Source of the DNA: Nitrospira sp.
Lineage (GTDB): Bacteria; Nitrospirota; Nitrospiria; Nitrospirales; Nitrospiraceae
NCBI GenBank assembly: GCA_029194665.1
Contig: JARFXO010000001.1
Span: 620,001 to 684,000, forward strand
Reading direction: 5' to 3'
DNA length: 64,000 bases
Shown: positions 27,076 to 36,342 of the stretch, in pieces
How positions within the stretch are numbered: the stretch's first letter is position 1
Layout: every line of letters starts with the position of its first letter
Notes under the pieces: generated by a model
The model's database searches: none
The model's input: the letters and a program-made list of their open reading frames with translations, nothing else
Told to the model about the DNA's origin: nothing
Position numbers and translations under genes: made by a program

Positions 27076-27942
27076 CTAGAATCGGCCTCGCACCGCCACG
27101 AACTGTTCCCTTAGCCACTGGGTGACCGGACCAGGTTTCCCGTCGCCGACAGGCCTACGGTCGACGGAAGTCACAGGCATGATTTCCATGCTGGTGTTCG
27201 TCAGAAAGCATTCATCGGCCCGGTATAACTGGTCGACGGCATAGCGACCTTCTTCGACGTGGATGTTGAGTTCTTCGGCCATCCGAAGCACGACCATTCT
27301 GGTGATGCCGTCGAGTAAGCCGCATGCCAGAATAGGCGTTCGTAGCTTGCCGTCCATCACTAGAAACAGATTGCTGACGGTGCATTCGGTCAGATGCTGT
27401 TCCCGATTGAGCAGGATGCTGTCGAATGCGCCTGCTGCGATCGCTTCACGTTTGGCTTGGATATTGTTCAAGAAGCTGGTGGTCTTGATCTGTGGCGGCA
27501 AGGCACTCGGCAGATTTCGTTTCGTGGAAGCCACGATCACGTCGACGCCTCTTTCATAGAGATGGGACGCCGGAGGCACGAGTGGCTTGGCCATCACGAC
27601 GACGGTCGGCGATGAACAGAGTGCCGGGTCTAGTCCGATGTCTCCGGCTCCTCTGGTGACCGTGATCCTTAGATAGGCGTCATGCCGATCGGTCCCGACC
27701 TCGTTACGGGCCATGGCTTCATGCAGAATGCCTGGCCAATCTTCCAATGGAATTGGGATCGTCAGACCGATCGTCTCAGCGGACCGGAGCAATCGTGACA
27801 GATGTTCATTCAGCATGAAGATGCGGGGGCCGTACGAACGAATCGTTTCATAGACCCCATCGCCGTAGAGAAATCCATGGTCGAAGACGGAGACCACGGC
27901 CTCCTCGTCTGTGACGAACTTGTTATTCAGGTATATCCACAT
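27076..27942 (-). CDS. pabC: class IV aminotransferase, PabC-like (4-amino-4-deoxychorismate lyase)
   Basis: PLP enzyme of fold type IV, 288 residues: MWIYLNNKFV, VFDHGFLYGDGVYETIR, IKTTSFLNNIQAKREA with the PLP lysine, and TECTVSNLFLV. It starts 3 nt after the chorismate-binding gene and is surely co-transcribed, which favours 4-amino-4-deoxychorismate lyase making p-aminobenzoate. The sequence is also close to branched-chain and D-amino acid aminotransferases, so the assignment rests on context. Confidence 0.75.
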   Translation of the reverse strand: MWIYLNNKFVTDEEAVVSVFDHGFLYGDGVYETIRSYGPRIFMLNEHLSRLLRSAETIGLTIPIPLEDWPGILHEAMARNEVGTDRHDAYLRITVTRGAGDIGLDPALCSSPTVVVMAKPLVPPASHLYERGVDVIVASTKRNLPSALPPQIKTTSFLNNIQAKREAIAAGAFDSILLNREQHLTECTVSNLFLVMDGKLRTPILACGLLDGITRMVVLRMAEELNIHVEEGRYAVDQLYRADECFLTNTSMEIMPVTSVDRRPVGDGKPGPVTQWLREQFVAVRGRF

Positions 27943-27945
27943 CGG

Positions 27946-29424
27946 TTATAAGAAGGCGCTGAAGAAAGCCTGGGCCTTATGGATCGTTTCCTCATATTCG
28001 CGCGTCGGTTCCGAATCGGCCACAATCCCTGCTCCGACTTGGAGATAGCCCACCGCATGTCTCATAACCAACGTGCGTATCAGGATATTGAAGTCGAGAT
28101 CTCCGCTCCAGCTGAGATAACCCATCGAGCCGGTGTACGGGCCGCGCCGCACGGGCTCCAACTCCTCGATGATCTCCATGCAGCGGATCTTTGGGACACC
28201 GGTGATTGTTCCACCAGGGAACATGGCTTTCAGCAGGTCGAAACCCGTCGCATGGCCCCTGAGGGTGCCGGCCACATGTGAGACCAGGTGGTTGACATGG
28301 GAATATTGCTCGACCGTCATCAATTCATTCACATGGACGGTCCCGAAACGGCAGACTCGACCGAGGTCGTTCCGCTCAAGATCGACCAACATGACATGTT
28401 CCGCACGTTCCTTTTCGTTCGTCAGTAATTCATCGATCAGCCGCCGATCGTCGTCGGAGGTTCTCCCCCGGGGTCGGGTGCCCGCGATCGGCCTCGTATC
28501 GGCTCGACGTCCTTCCAGCCGAACGAGTCGTTCAGGTGAGGAACTGATGAGACGAACTGCATCGAACCGGAGTAATCCCGAAAAGGGGGAAGGGTTCAAT
28601 GAACGCAATCGACTATAGACGGCCAGATCGGTTTCAAGGTTCTCAAGAGAGGAGAAGATTTCACTGGTCACAGTGAAACGGTGGGAGAGGTTGACTTGAT
28701 AGACATCACCGGCTGCGATGTATTCCTGGCAACGGCGTACGTTCTGACTATAGGACGCCTGCTCCTGCTGCGGTGTAAACGTCAGGCGACCGAGATTGCT
28801 CCACTGTGCATCGGCCCTGTCGGGCCTGGTCAATCGGGCGTCGAATTCGGCCAGTCGATCCCTTCCCTCACGAAACAGTTTTTCCCGGGGCTCACCCAAG
28901 AATCGCTCGAGCGGCGGACAGAACATGAGCACCAGACGGTCCAACTCATGGTCGAGTGCTGCGACAAGATCGAAAAACGCGAACTCCAGATCAGGGCCGG
29001 CAAGGTCATCGAGGGCCAAGGACGGCAGCCTTTCGAACTGGCGTGCGAGATCATAACTCAAGTAACCGACTGCACCGCCAAAAAAAGGTGGGACATCGGG
29101 AGGACGGGCGATTCGCTGACGATTCAGGAGGTGAGCCAATCCTTGAAACGGAGATGCGCCTGAGTCCATGTGGCCTTGAATCGATCGGTGCACCAACGTA
29201 TGCCCTTTCCCGTACAATGTTTGATAGGGATCGACGCCAAAGTACGAATACCGTCCCATGGCGCCCTTACCGTTACCGCTCTCAAAGAGAAACGAGGGAT
29301 GTTCAGCCGAGGCGACCTTCGCGTACAATTGAAACGGGCTTGCCGAGCGAGAAGGGCCGGCCAGGATGAGCGGTGAAGGAGAACCGTGCAAAAATGGAAT
29401 CGACGAGGGTAAGGTTCTCGGCAT
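27946..29424 (-). CDS. pabB: chorismate-binding enzyme: PabB (or TrpE-like)
   Basis: 492 residues with the chorismate-binding domain: DVYQVNLSHRF, SSSPERLVRLEGRRADTRPI, NEKERAEHVMLVDLERNDLGRV, VSHVAGTLRG, FPGGTITGVPKIRCMEII and GYLSWSGDLDFNILIRT. Pairing with a PabC-like gene points to aminodeoxychorismate synthase component I. However, the active-site loop reads PIAGTRPRG, the form of anthranilate synthase, where most studied PabB enzymes have PIKGT with a catalytic lysine. No pabA/trpG amidotransferase gene is in the window. Confidence 0.78.
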   Translation of the reverse strand: MPRTLPSSIPFLHGSPSPLILAGPSRSASPFQLYAKVASAEHPSFLFESGNGKGAMGRYSYFGVDPYQTLYGKGHTLVHRSIQGHMDSGASPFQGLAHLLNRQRIARPPDVPPFFGGAVGYLSYDLARQFERLPSLALDDLAGPDLEFAFFDLVAALDHELDRLVLMFCPPLERFLGEPREKLFREGRDRLAEFDARLTRPDRADAQWSNLGRLTFTPQQEQASYSQNVRRCQEYIAAGDVYQVNLSHRFTVTSEIFSSLENLETDLAVYSRLRSLNPSPFSGLLRFDAVRLISSSPERLVRLEGRRADTRPIAGTRPRGRTSDDDRRLIDELLTNEKERAEHVMLVDLERNDLGRVCRFGTVHVNELMTVEQYSHVNHLVSHVAGTLRGHATGFDLLKAMFPGGTITGVPKIRCMEIIEELEPVRRGPYTGSMGYLSWSGDLDFNILIRTLVMRHAVGYLQVGAGIVADSEPTREYEETIHKAQAFFSAFL

Positions 29425-29665
29425 AGTAGGCCCGTTTCCAACAGGAACGAGTGATCACCGCCTCTGCAGGAAGCCCCGTTTGTCCGCCCTCCGCAGTAGT
29501 CTGCTACGGAGGATGGATGGAGCCGTGGGGCTTTACTATACCGTAGCGATTTCTGCGAGCATAGGCCTCCAACCGCTTGACATTCAAAGCACGGGTTTGC
29601 TTAAATTGCGCACCCGATGAGGGGCAGAGTTCTGCTCACCTGCTCTCGCCTTCCGTGGGTTTGGG

Positions 29666-29905
29666 ATGCCCTCTCAACAAGATCCCTTATACGCGGGGCT
29701 CGGTCAGGCCGTTCGAATCGGAACGGAACTGCTGGCTGCGCTGATCGTCGGAGGTGGGCTTGGATGGGTCGTCGATACGTATCTCTTAGGGACAACTCCG
29801 TGGGGTCTCATCATTGGGTTGGTCTTCGGTGCGGCGGCTGGAATGAGGAACGCCTATCGATCCGCACAACGATGGCAAGGCCCGTCGAACAACGCAAATA
29901 AGTAA
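29666..29905 (+). CDS. atpI: AtpI/AtpZ-like ATP synthase accessory protein
   Basis: 79 residues with two transmembrane segments (TELLAALIVGGGLGWVVDTYL and WGLIIGLVFGAAAGMRNAYR). This is the AtpI/AtpZ family, linked to c-ring assembly or Mg/Ca transport, and it is the first gene of the F0 cluster, 12 nt before atpB. Confidence 0.85.
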   Translation: MPSQQDPLYAGLGQAVRIGTELLAALIVGGGLGWVVDTYLLGTTPWGLIIGLVFGAAAGMRNAYRSAQRWQGPSNNANK

Positions 29906-29917
29906 GCAGGGATAGTC

Positions 29918-30670
29918 ATGGAAGAAAGTCCGCTTCATCAATTCGAGCTTCATCACTGGATTCCGCTCTCGATCGGCGGTGTGGACATTTCCATCAATAA
30001 AGCCGTGATCTTTATGTGGATTGTCATCGCCGTCGCGGCGGTCCTCATGATCATGGCAGGATCGTCGCGCAAATTGGTGCCCGGCAAGTTGCAGAGCCTG
30101 GCGGAGATGCTGGTGGAGTTCATTCGGAACATGATCCTAGATACGATGGGGAAGGATGGGCTGCGATTTTTCCCGTTCGTCGCCACGCTCTTCTTATTTA
30201 TTCTTTTTTCCAATTATATCGGGTTGATTCCGGGCACCTATACGGTGACGAGCCAAATTGTCGTGACGTCCGTCTTCTCGTGCGTTGTGTACGGGCTGAG
30301 CTTGGTTTTGGGATTCTGGTTACATGGTGCAAAGTTTCTAGGGATCCTTATCCCGCCTGGAACTCCTGCATGGCTGGTGCCGTTGATGATCCCGATCGAG
30401 ATCGTCAGTCAGTTGGCGCGGCCTGTTTCACTGGCTGTTCGGCTTTTTGCGAATATGACGGCGGGCCATGTGATGCTCGCGGTTCTGTTCAGCCTCACGA
30501 TCAGCGGTGGATTGTTGATCGGGTGGCTGCCTTTAGCGATTTCACTTCTCGTGTATGGATTGGAATTCCTCCTTATCGCAGGCATTCAAGCCTATATTTT
30601 TACCATCTTGACCTGTGTCTACTTGGGGGACGCGTTTCATTTGCATGGCCATGATGAGCACGCGCATTAG
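29918..30670 (+). CDS. atpB: ATP synthase F0 subunit a
   Basis: 250-residue polytopic membrane protein of the proton channel. The essential arginine lies in the conserved RPVSLAVRLFANMTAGH; AGIQAYIFTILTCVYLGDAF is the final helix. ATG 29918 follows CAGGGATAG. Part of atpI-B-E-F. Confidence 0.94.
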   Translation: MEESPLHQFELHHWIPLSIGGVDISINKAVIFMWIVIAVAAVLMIMAGSSRKLVPGKLQSLAEMLVEFIRNMILDTMGKDGLRFFPFVATLFLFILFSNYIGLIPGTYTVTSQIVVTSVFSCVVYGLSLVLGFWLHGAKFLGILIPPGTPAWLVPLMIPIEIVSQLARPVSLAVRLFANMTAGHVMLAVLFSLTISGGLLIGWLPLAISLLVYGLEFLLIAGIQAYIFTILTCVYLGDAFHLHGHDEHAH

Positions 30671-30706
30671 CGCGTGCCGGTTTAGACAAGAGAGGAGTAG
30701 GACATA

Positions 30707-30937
30707 ATGGATTCAGCAGCAGCAGGGTTGATCGGTATGGGATGTGCTGCGGCAGGGTTTGCCGGGGCCGGTGTGGGGATCGGCTACATCTTCGGGAAGA
30801 TGATTGAAGTGGTGGCACGCCAGCCTGAAGCAGAAGCTCGCGTCACGAAGTATATGTGGATCGGGTTCGCGCTGGTAGAAGCTATTGCTCTGTACGGCCT
30901 GGTCATCGCCTTCATCATCATGGGCTTTCGGAAGTAG
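30707..30937 (+). CDS. atpE: ATP synthase F0 subunit c
   Basis: 76-residue two-helix proteolipid. The glycine-rich helix 1 reads GFAGAGVGIGYIFGK, the loop RQPEAEARV is standard, and the ion-binding glutamate is in helix 2 (GFALVEAIALYGL). Helix 1 lacks the glutamine typical of sodium-binding c rings, so proton coupling is inferred. ATG follows GAGGAG. Confidence 0.94.
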   Translation: MDSAAAGLIGMGCAAAGFAGAGVGIGYIFGKMIEVVARQPEAEARVTKYMWIGFALVEAIALYGLVIAFIIMGFRK

Positions 30938-30940
30938 GGA

Positions 30941-31016
30941 GCGTTAACCGTTATTCGTTAACCGTTCATCGAGAGGGTATTCTCGTTTGACGATTCACGT
31001 GTAACGTTTTGCGAAA
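30941..31016 (+). repeat. GTTAAC-rich spacer repeats between atpE and atpF
   Basis: CGTTAACCGTT occurs twice (30942-30952, 30956-30966), each holding the palindrome GTTAAC, followed by the related words GACGATTCACGTG and AACGTTTTGCG. Simple, word-repeating spacers of this kind are not coding. Confidence 0.5.
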
Positions 31017-31021
31017 CGTAT

Positions 31022-31528
31022 ATGCCACAGTTTGAATCTGACTTTTTTTCTTCTTTGATTTTCTGGGAGATCGTTTCGTTTGGGATTCTCTTGTTTCTGC
31101 TCTACAAGTATGCATTTCCCGGCATCTTGAGTGTCTTGGAGGAGCGAGAAAAGAAAATTAAGGACAGCCTCGATCAGGCTGAGCAGCACCGGTTCGAGGC
31201 TGAGCGACGGCTCAGAGAATATGAGGCTAAGCTTCACGCGGCGGGGAAGGAAGCCGAGGCTATACTCGCCGCGGCAAAAGAGCGCGCTCAACGGTTGCTC
31301 GATGAAAACGAACAACGGTTGACCGCGGAGGCCGAACGTATCAAGGGCGATGCGACACGCGAGATCGAGCAAGAGCGTCGTAAAGCGCTACAAGATATTC
31401 GAACCCAGACGACTGAACTCGCTCTTATGGTGGCGGAAAAAGTGGTTCAGCGGAGCCTGACAGAGGCTGATCAGAAAAAGTTTGCAGACGAGGCGCTCGA
31501 GGCTCTTTCGAAATCGCAGCCACGCTGA
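31022..31528 (+). CDS. atpF: ATP synthase F0 subunit b
   Basis: 168 residues: one N-terminal transmembrane helix (SSLIFWEIVSFGILLFLLYKY), then a long charged coiled coil (EEREKKIKDSLDQAEQH onward) forming the peripheral stalk. Single b type; no second b' gene. The atpH-A-G-D-C genes that normally follow are absent: the next gene is larE on the other strand, so F1 must be elsewhere. Confidence 0.93.
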   Translation: MPQFESDFFSSLIFWEIVSFGILLFLLYKYAFPGILSVLEEREKKIKDSLDQAEQHRFEAERRLREYEAKLHAAGKEAEAILAAAKERAQRLLDENEQRLTAEAERIKGDATREIEQERRKALQDIRTQTTELALMVAEKVVQRSLTEADQKKFADEALEALSKSQPR

Positions 31529-31543
31529 CATGTCGTCAGCTAC

Positions 31544-31571
31544 GGTGGAGTCAGTTTAGGGTGACTCCACC
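31544..31571. terminator. Hairpin between convergent atpF and larE
   Basis: GGTGGAGTCA pairs perfectly with TGACTCCACC over a GTTTAGGG loop. It contains the stop codon of larE. No U-tract follows on either strand, so factor-independent termination is not certain, but the position between convergent genes fits a bidirectional terminator. Confidence 0.5.
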
Positions 31572-32360
31572 AGGCCGATATCCTTCCAAATCCACCGTCA
31601 CGAATTTAAACCCCAGCGCTTTCAGCTTTGTACTGATCGCTGCACACAGATCTGCTTGCATGAGCCGAGGAAGTTCGCTCTGTGCCAATTCAATCCGCGC
31701 GATCTCACCGTGACTTCGTACTCGAAAATGACGGAACCCCTCACGATGCAATACAGCTTCGGCTTTTTCAACACGGTGCAATTTTTCCAGCGTGATCATG
31801 TTTCCACGTGGGATCCGTGACGAGAGACAAGCCGCAGCCGGCTTATCCCAATTGGAAAGCCCTAGATCTTTGGCAAGAATACGGATGTCGGCCTTTGATA
31901 ATTCGGCCTCCACGAGCGGGCTGCGCACGCCCCATTCCCGGGCAGCTTTGATGCCGGGGCGATCATCACCCAGGTCGTCCAGATTGGTTCCATCGACGAC
32001 ATAGGTGGCAGCTTTGGATTGCCGCACATTTCCAAGAAGTTGGTACAGGTCCGCCTTACAGTGAAAACAACGATTCGCGTCATTCCTCACGAAGTCGTCA
32101 ATGGCCAGCTGATCCGTCTGTACGGTTTCATGGCGGGCGCCGATCTCCCGGGCAACCCGCTCGGCAGCTTCCAACTCAAGAGATGGAAACGTCGCTGAGA
32201 TGGCCGTGATGCCGACCGCCTGCTCGTGGAGTTGGTCGTGCGCGACTTTAAGCACGAACGTGCTGTCGATTCCACCGGAATAGGCCACCACGACCGAGCC
32301 CATCTCCGTCATGAGCGTTCGGAGGCGACGGAGCTTCTGTTGGAGAAGGGACGCTTGCAT
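31551..32360 (-). CDS. larE: ATP-dependent sacrificial sulfur transferase LarE
   Basis: 269-residue PP-loop enzyme: SGGIDSTFVLKVA, NRCFHCKADLY, VVDGTNLDDLGDDRPG and ACLSSRIPRG, which contains the cysteine that is sacrificed in LarE of Lactobacillus. It supplies sulfur to the pyridinium dithiocarboxylate precursor of the nickel-pincer cofactor of lactate racemase. larB, larC and larA are not nearby, so a role in another sulfur transfer is possible. Confidence 0.88.
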   Translation of the reverse strand: MQASLLQQKLRRLRTLMTEMGSVVVAYSGGIDSTFVLKVAHDQLHEQAVGITAISATFPSLELEAAERVAREIGARHETVQTDQLAIDDFVRNDANRCFHCKADLYQLLGNVRQSKAATYVVDGTNLDDLGDDRPGIKAAREWGVRSPLVEAELSKADIRILAKDLGLSNWDKPAAACLSSRIPRGNMITLEKLHRVEKAEAVLHREGFRHFRVRSHGEIARIELAQSELPRLMQADLCAAISTKLKALGFKFVTVDLEGYRPGGVTLN

Positions 32361-32372
32361 AGTATAGGCTTA

Positions 32373-33782
32373 CTAGTTGCGAACTTTTGCCTTCGCGATA
32401 TTGCCGACCACGACGAGCGCGTAGTGTTGAGGATCCAGGTATTGTTTGGCCACGCGCTGCACATCCTCTCTTGTCACTCGTTCGATCCATTTTGGGTACT
32501 GACTAAAATAGTCGAACCCCAGCCCAAAAAACTCTACTTGTGCCAAGACTTTCGCCAGCTTCGCAGTGGAATCCAGTCGTAAGGGGAAACTGCCCATCAA
32601 AAATGCTTTAGCATCGGCCAACTCCTGATCGGTGACCGGGGCCTCTCGGATCGTTCTCATTTCAGCCAGGACGCCGGTGATGGCCTGGTTGGTGGTTTCG
32701 GTACGGGTCTGAAGATTGATCCAGAAGGAACCAGGCATCAATCGAGCATCGTAATGACTGGTAATGCCATAGGCAAGCCCTTGCTTGTCTCGAATGGTGT
32801 CCATGAGTCGGGATGAAAATCCTCCGGCCCCCAACACATGGTTCATGACGGTGACGGCATAAAAGTCCGGGTTGGTCCGGCTGATTCCGGGGTGACCTAT
32901 CACAATGGTTGATTGCGTAAGATCCTTCTCGATGAGCTGCACGATCTTTTTGTCGATGACAGCCGGTTTCTTAACTGTTCTCGGCGGCAGCACCCCTTTT
33001 TTCCAGGATCCAAAATGTGCCTGGACGAGCGCCGTCGCTTGTTCAACCGTGATGTCGCCGACGATGGTGAGGATGACTTGGTTCGGAAGATACTCTTTGG
33101 CGTAGAAAGCCTGCACATCCGCCAAGGTGATCTTGCCCAAGGTATCTTCCGTCCCGTTCACAGGCCAACGATAGGGATGATTCTGAAAGACCAACTGATT
33201 GAAGGCCTTCATGGCGACATGGCTGGGATCGTCATTATCACTGGTAATTTCTCCAAGGATCTGCGCTCGGACTCGCTCGAACTCTTGTTTGGGAAAAACG
33301 GGACGCTGAAGAATATCGGCAAGGAGAGTGAACCCGAGGTCGAGGTCTTTCTTCAGTATGCGCGCCGATGCAGTTGTGAAATCTTCGTCCGCCTGGACTC
33401 CCAACGAACCTCCGACAAAGTCGATCTGTTCGGCCAGCTGTTTGGAGGATCTGCTTGTGGTGCCTTCATCGAGGAGGCCGGCGACTAAATTCGCCACACC
33501 GGCCTTTTCCGGAGGGTCCTGCGCTGAGCCGACCTTGATGAGGGCATGGATTTCAACGATGGGAAGGAAATGTTGTTCCAGCACGAGAACGGTCATCCCA
33601 TTCGGTGTGGTGAATCTCGTGGGCGAAATGTCAGCGGCAGCGGACGGCCTCGCGGCGCCCAGCCAGCATAGGACCAGCACTACCATGCCGGTAACCGACC
33701 ACCGGCGAACGGATCGAGACGCGGGAGAAGATCGTCTGTGGGCTCTCGGCTCGGTGACCATGATGCTATGATTTCCCGTCAT
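32373..33782 (-). CDS. M16 peptidase-like protein, non-catalytic partner
   Basis: About 469 residues with a signal peptide (VTGMVVLVLCWLGAARPSAAA). M16 fold, but the zinc motif is replaced: where HxxEH is expected the sequence reads AGVANLVAGLLDEG. Conserved parts further on include NHVLGAGGFSSRLMDTIRDKQGLAYGI, the substrate-binding R/Y region. It follows and slightly overlaps the catalytic M16 gene, as in heterodimeric periplasmic M16 proteases. ATG 33782 overlaps the upstream stop; ATG 33761 is an alternative. Confidence 0.85.
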   Translation of the reverse strand: MTGNHSIMVTEPRAHRRSSPASRSVRRWSVTGMVVLVLCWLGAARPSAAADISPTRFTTPNGMTVLVLEQHFLPIVEIHALIKVGSAQDPPEKAGVANLVAGLLDEGTTSRSSKQLAEQIDFVGGSLGVQADEDFTTASARILKKDLDLGFTLLADILQRPVFPKQEFERVRAQILGEITSDNDDPSHVAMKAFNQLVFQNHPYRWPVNGTEDTLGKITLADVQAFYAKEYLPNQVILTIVGDITVEQATALVQAHFGSWKKGVLPPRTVKKPAVIDKKIVQLIEKDLTQSTIVIGHPGISRTNPDFYAVTVMNHVLGAGGFSSRLMDTIRDKQGLAYGITSHYDARLMPGSFWINLQTRTETTNQAITGVLAEMRTIREAPVTDQELADAKAFLMGSFPLRLDSTAKLAKVLAQVEFFGLGFDYFSQYPKWIERVTREDVQRVAKQYLDPQHYALVVVGNIAKAKVRN

Positions 33783-35166
33783 GCCCCGCCGTGGGTGCTG
33801 AATCCGGGGAAGGAGGGGGCAAAGGAATAAGAATTCCGACAGTCCGATTGTCCGGGGTAAGATATTGCTTCGCGACACGCTGGATGTCTTTTACCGTAAC
33901 CGCACGGATGCGTTCAACGAATTGATCGATCCGGCGCCAGCCGGCGCCGACGGATTCCGCCTGCCCGATCAACATGGCATGGCGAAAATTCGAATCTTGC
34001 TCGAAGATGCGCGCCGCCTCAACTTGGTTCTTAGCCCGTTGAAGCTCCTGCTCGGACGGCGGCTCATTCTGCAGCCGCACGATCTCTCGATGGATGGCTT
34101 CTTCGACCCCTTCGACCTTGGCGCTGGGATTCACCAATGAGTAGAAATAAAACAGACCGGGATCGGCCTGCAACAGGCTATACTCGGCGCCGACGGCCAA
34201 TGAATTCTTCTGCTCGTAGACCAAGCTCTGATAGAGGCGGGAGCTTTTTCCGTGTGACAGGATCGATTCGAGGATGTCGAGCGCATACGAGTCCTCGTTC
34301 GAATAGTTGGGGACGCGAAACCCCAGCATGACAAACGGTACCTGGGCTTCGCGCTTCAAGAGAAAGCGGCGTTCCCCTCGCTGTTCCGGTTCCGGCGGCA
34401 GGGCTTGCTTGGGTGAGGGACCTCTGGGAATCGGCTCAAACAGACGTTTAATCGTCGGAAGGAGAGTTTCGGCCTTGATATCACCCACGATCACGAGAGT
34501 CGCGTTGTTGGGAGAGTAAAAGGTGTCGTAGTGGCGTTGCAAGTCTTCGAGGGACATCGCATCGAGATCGGCGAACCATCCGATGACGGGCCAATGGTAG
34601 GGATGGCTGAAGAAGGCCTGAGCAAACAACGCTTCAACCAGCGCACCCTGCGGGTCATCCTCGGATCTGAGACGACGTTCTTCTTTCACGACGTCGCGCT
34701 CGGTCTGAAATTCGTTGTTGTCCAGAATGAGGCCCTGCATCCGATCGGCCTCCAGTTCGAGGACCAATCCGACACGATCCGCCGCCACATTCTCAAAATA
34801 GGCGGTAAAGTCTTGTCCGGTAAATGCGTTGTCGATTCCACCGTTCTTTCTGACGATCCGGGAGAACGAGCCTTTCGGATAGCGTGCCGTACCCTTGAAC
34901 ATCATGTGCTCGAGCATGTGTGAAAGTCCGGCTCGTCCCATGACCTCGTTTCGCGAACCGACTTTGTACCACACCTGCACCGTGGCTACCGGAGCCTTGG
35001 GAACCTCGACCAGCAGGACTTTCATGCCGTTTGCGAGGATGTACTCGCTCGGCTCTGCTCCCAGCGAGACCGAGACGGCACCAACGACGAGAAGCGTCGT
35101 CAGGATGTGGATGTGCCAATGAGACTGCATAGTCCGCATGATCATGATGAAGGTAGAACTCGTCAT
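33766..35166 (-). CDS. M16 family zinc peptidase, catalytic subunit
   Basis: About 466 residues. Signal segment IHILTTLLVVGAVSVSLGAE; zinc and catalytic motif HMLEHMMFKGT (HxxEH) near residue 83, with the downstream glutamate in the segment NEFQTERDVVKEERRLR. It probably forms a clam-shell with the following non-catalytic subunit and degrades peptides in the periplasm. Starts at 35166 or at internal ATGs close by. Confidence 0.88.
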   Translation of the reverse strand: MTSSTFIMIMRTMQSHWHIHILTTLLVVGAVSVSLGAEPSEYILANGMKVLLVEVPKAPVATVQVWYKVGSRNEVMGRAGLSHMLEHMMFKGTARYPKGSFSRIVRKNGGIDNAFTGQDFTAYFENVAADRVGLVLELEADRMQGLILDNNEFQTERDVVKEERRLRSEDDPQGALVEALFAQAFFSHPYHWPVIGWFADLDAMSLEDLQRHYDTFYSPNNATLVIVGDIKAETLLPTIKRLFEPIPRGPSPKQALPPEPEQRGERRFLLKREAQVPFVMLGFRVPNYSNEDSYALDILESILSHGKSSRLYQSLVYEQKNSLAVGAEYSLLQADPGLFYFYSLVNPSAKVEGVEEAIHREIVRLQNEPPSEQELQRAKNQVEAARIFEQDSNFRHAMLIGQAESVGAGWRRIDQFVERIRAVTVKDIQRVAKQYLTPDNRTVGILIPLPPPSPDSAPTAGHDGKS

Positions 35167-35167
35167 G

Positions 35168-36247
35168 CTAGCAACGAGATTCGATAGGTGTCAAGGAAGG
35201 TCGATTGCTGGAGAGTTCTCCAAGCTGTCCGCAGGCGCCGAGAACGTCCCGTCCTCGGCTTTTTCGAACAAACGCATCGAGGTCGGCGTCGCGGAGGATG
35301 GATTGAAATCGAAGAATCGCCTGTTCGGACGGGCGATGAAAAGGGCTGCCCGGAAATTCATTGAACGGAATCAAATTGACCTTGCATCGCATGCCTCTCA
35401 CCAGTTGCACCAGGCGGCGAGCATCAGCCGCATGATCGTTTACACCGGCGAGCAATACATATTCGAAGGTCAGCTGTTGGTGAGAGGCGAGGGGATAGCG
35501 GCGACAGGCTGCCAGAAGTGACCTCAATGAAGCGATTTCGCTGGCAGCAGGCATCAGCGCCCGACGCTGTTCTTCGGTGGTGGCATTGAGCGAGATGGCG
35601 AGGTTCACGCCGAGCGTCGCGACGGCCGTCAGGCGGGACGCCAACCCCGCCGTCGACACCGTCACGCGCCTACGTGACCACCCAAGACCCCACGCTTTGC
35701 TGGTCAGCGCGGTCACGGCGGCCTTGAGACTGTCTAAATTGGCCAGGGGTTCTCCCATCCCCATGAACACGAGGTTCGTAATGTGTTCATCGGACCTCAG
35801 CACATCTTGCGCGGTGAGGATCTGATCGATGATTTCGTGAAGCTTGAGGTTGCGTTTAAGCCCCATGCGCCCGGTCAGGCAGAAGCCGCAATCCAACATA
35901 CAACCCACCTGAGTTGACACACAGAGCGTCAGCCGCTCTTCATCCGGGATCAGCACGGCTTCGATTGACATGCCGTCGTCGAGGGGCAGCAGCAACTTGC
36001 GCGTTCCGTCCCGTGAGGTCAGGACCTTGACATGGGATGAACGTCCGATCGTGGCCGATTGAGAAAGCGTCATGCGATCATGCATAGGGAGATCGGTCAT
36101 ATCGGTGATGGTTCGTAGGCGTCGTTGATAGATCCAGCGCAAAATTTGCTTTGCACGATAGTCCGGCCAGCGCTGCGCACGGACAAACTTCACCATCTGT
36201 GGTTCGGTAAGACTCAGGAGCGTTGTCGCGATAGCGGGAGGGCTCAT
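35168..36247 (-). CDS. rlmN: dual-specificity RNA methyltransferase RlmN
   Basis: Radical-SAM enzyme methylating C2 of A2503 in 23S rRNA and A37 in some tRNAs. The cluster motif is CMLDCGFCLTG (CxxxCxxC); VFMGMGEPLANLD, VTVSTAGL, NLAISLNATTEEQR and VNLIPFNEFPG are standard, and a C-terminal catalytic cysteine occurs in DVLGACGQL. ATG 36247 is preferred to an upstream TTG at 36274. Stop lies 2 nt from the M16 start, so translation of the cluster may be linked. Confidence 0.92.
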   Translation of the reverse strand: MSPPAIATTLLSLTEPQMVKFVRAQRWPDYRAKQILRWIYQRRLRTITDMTDLPMHDRMTLSQSATIGRSSHVKVLTSRDGTRKLLLPLDDGMSIEAVLIPDEERLTLCVSTQVGCMLDCGFCLTGRMGLKRNLKLHEIIDQILTAQDVLRSDEHITNLVFMGMGEPLANLDSLKAAVTALTSKAWGLGWSRRRVTVSTAGLASRLTAVATLGVNLAISLNATTEEQRRALMPAASEIASLRSLLAACRRYPLASHQQLTFEYVLLAGVNDHAADARRLVQLVRGMRCKVNLIPFNEFPGSPFHRPSEQAILRFQSILRDADLDAFVRKSRGRDVLGACGQLGELSSNRPSLTPIESRC

Positions 36248-36342
36248 TGACAAGCCTGCAGTATCATATTTCAAACCATGAAGGCTACCATAGCTGAAGT
36301 CATACCGTTTATGGCCCTACCCATCATCGGGTCCTGAAACTT

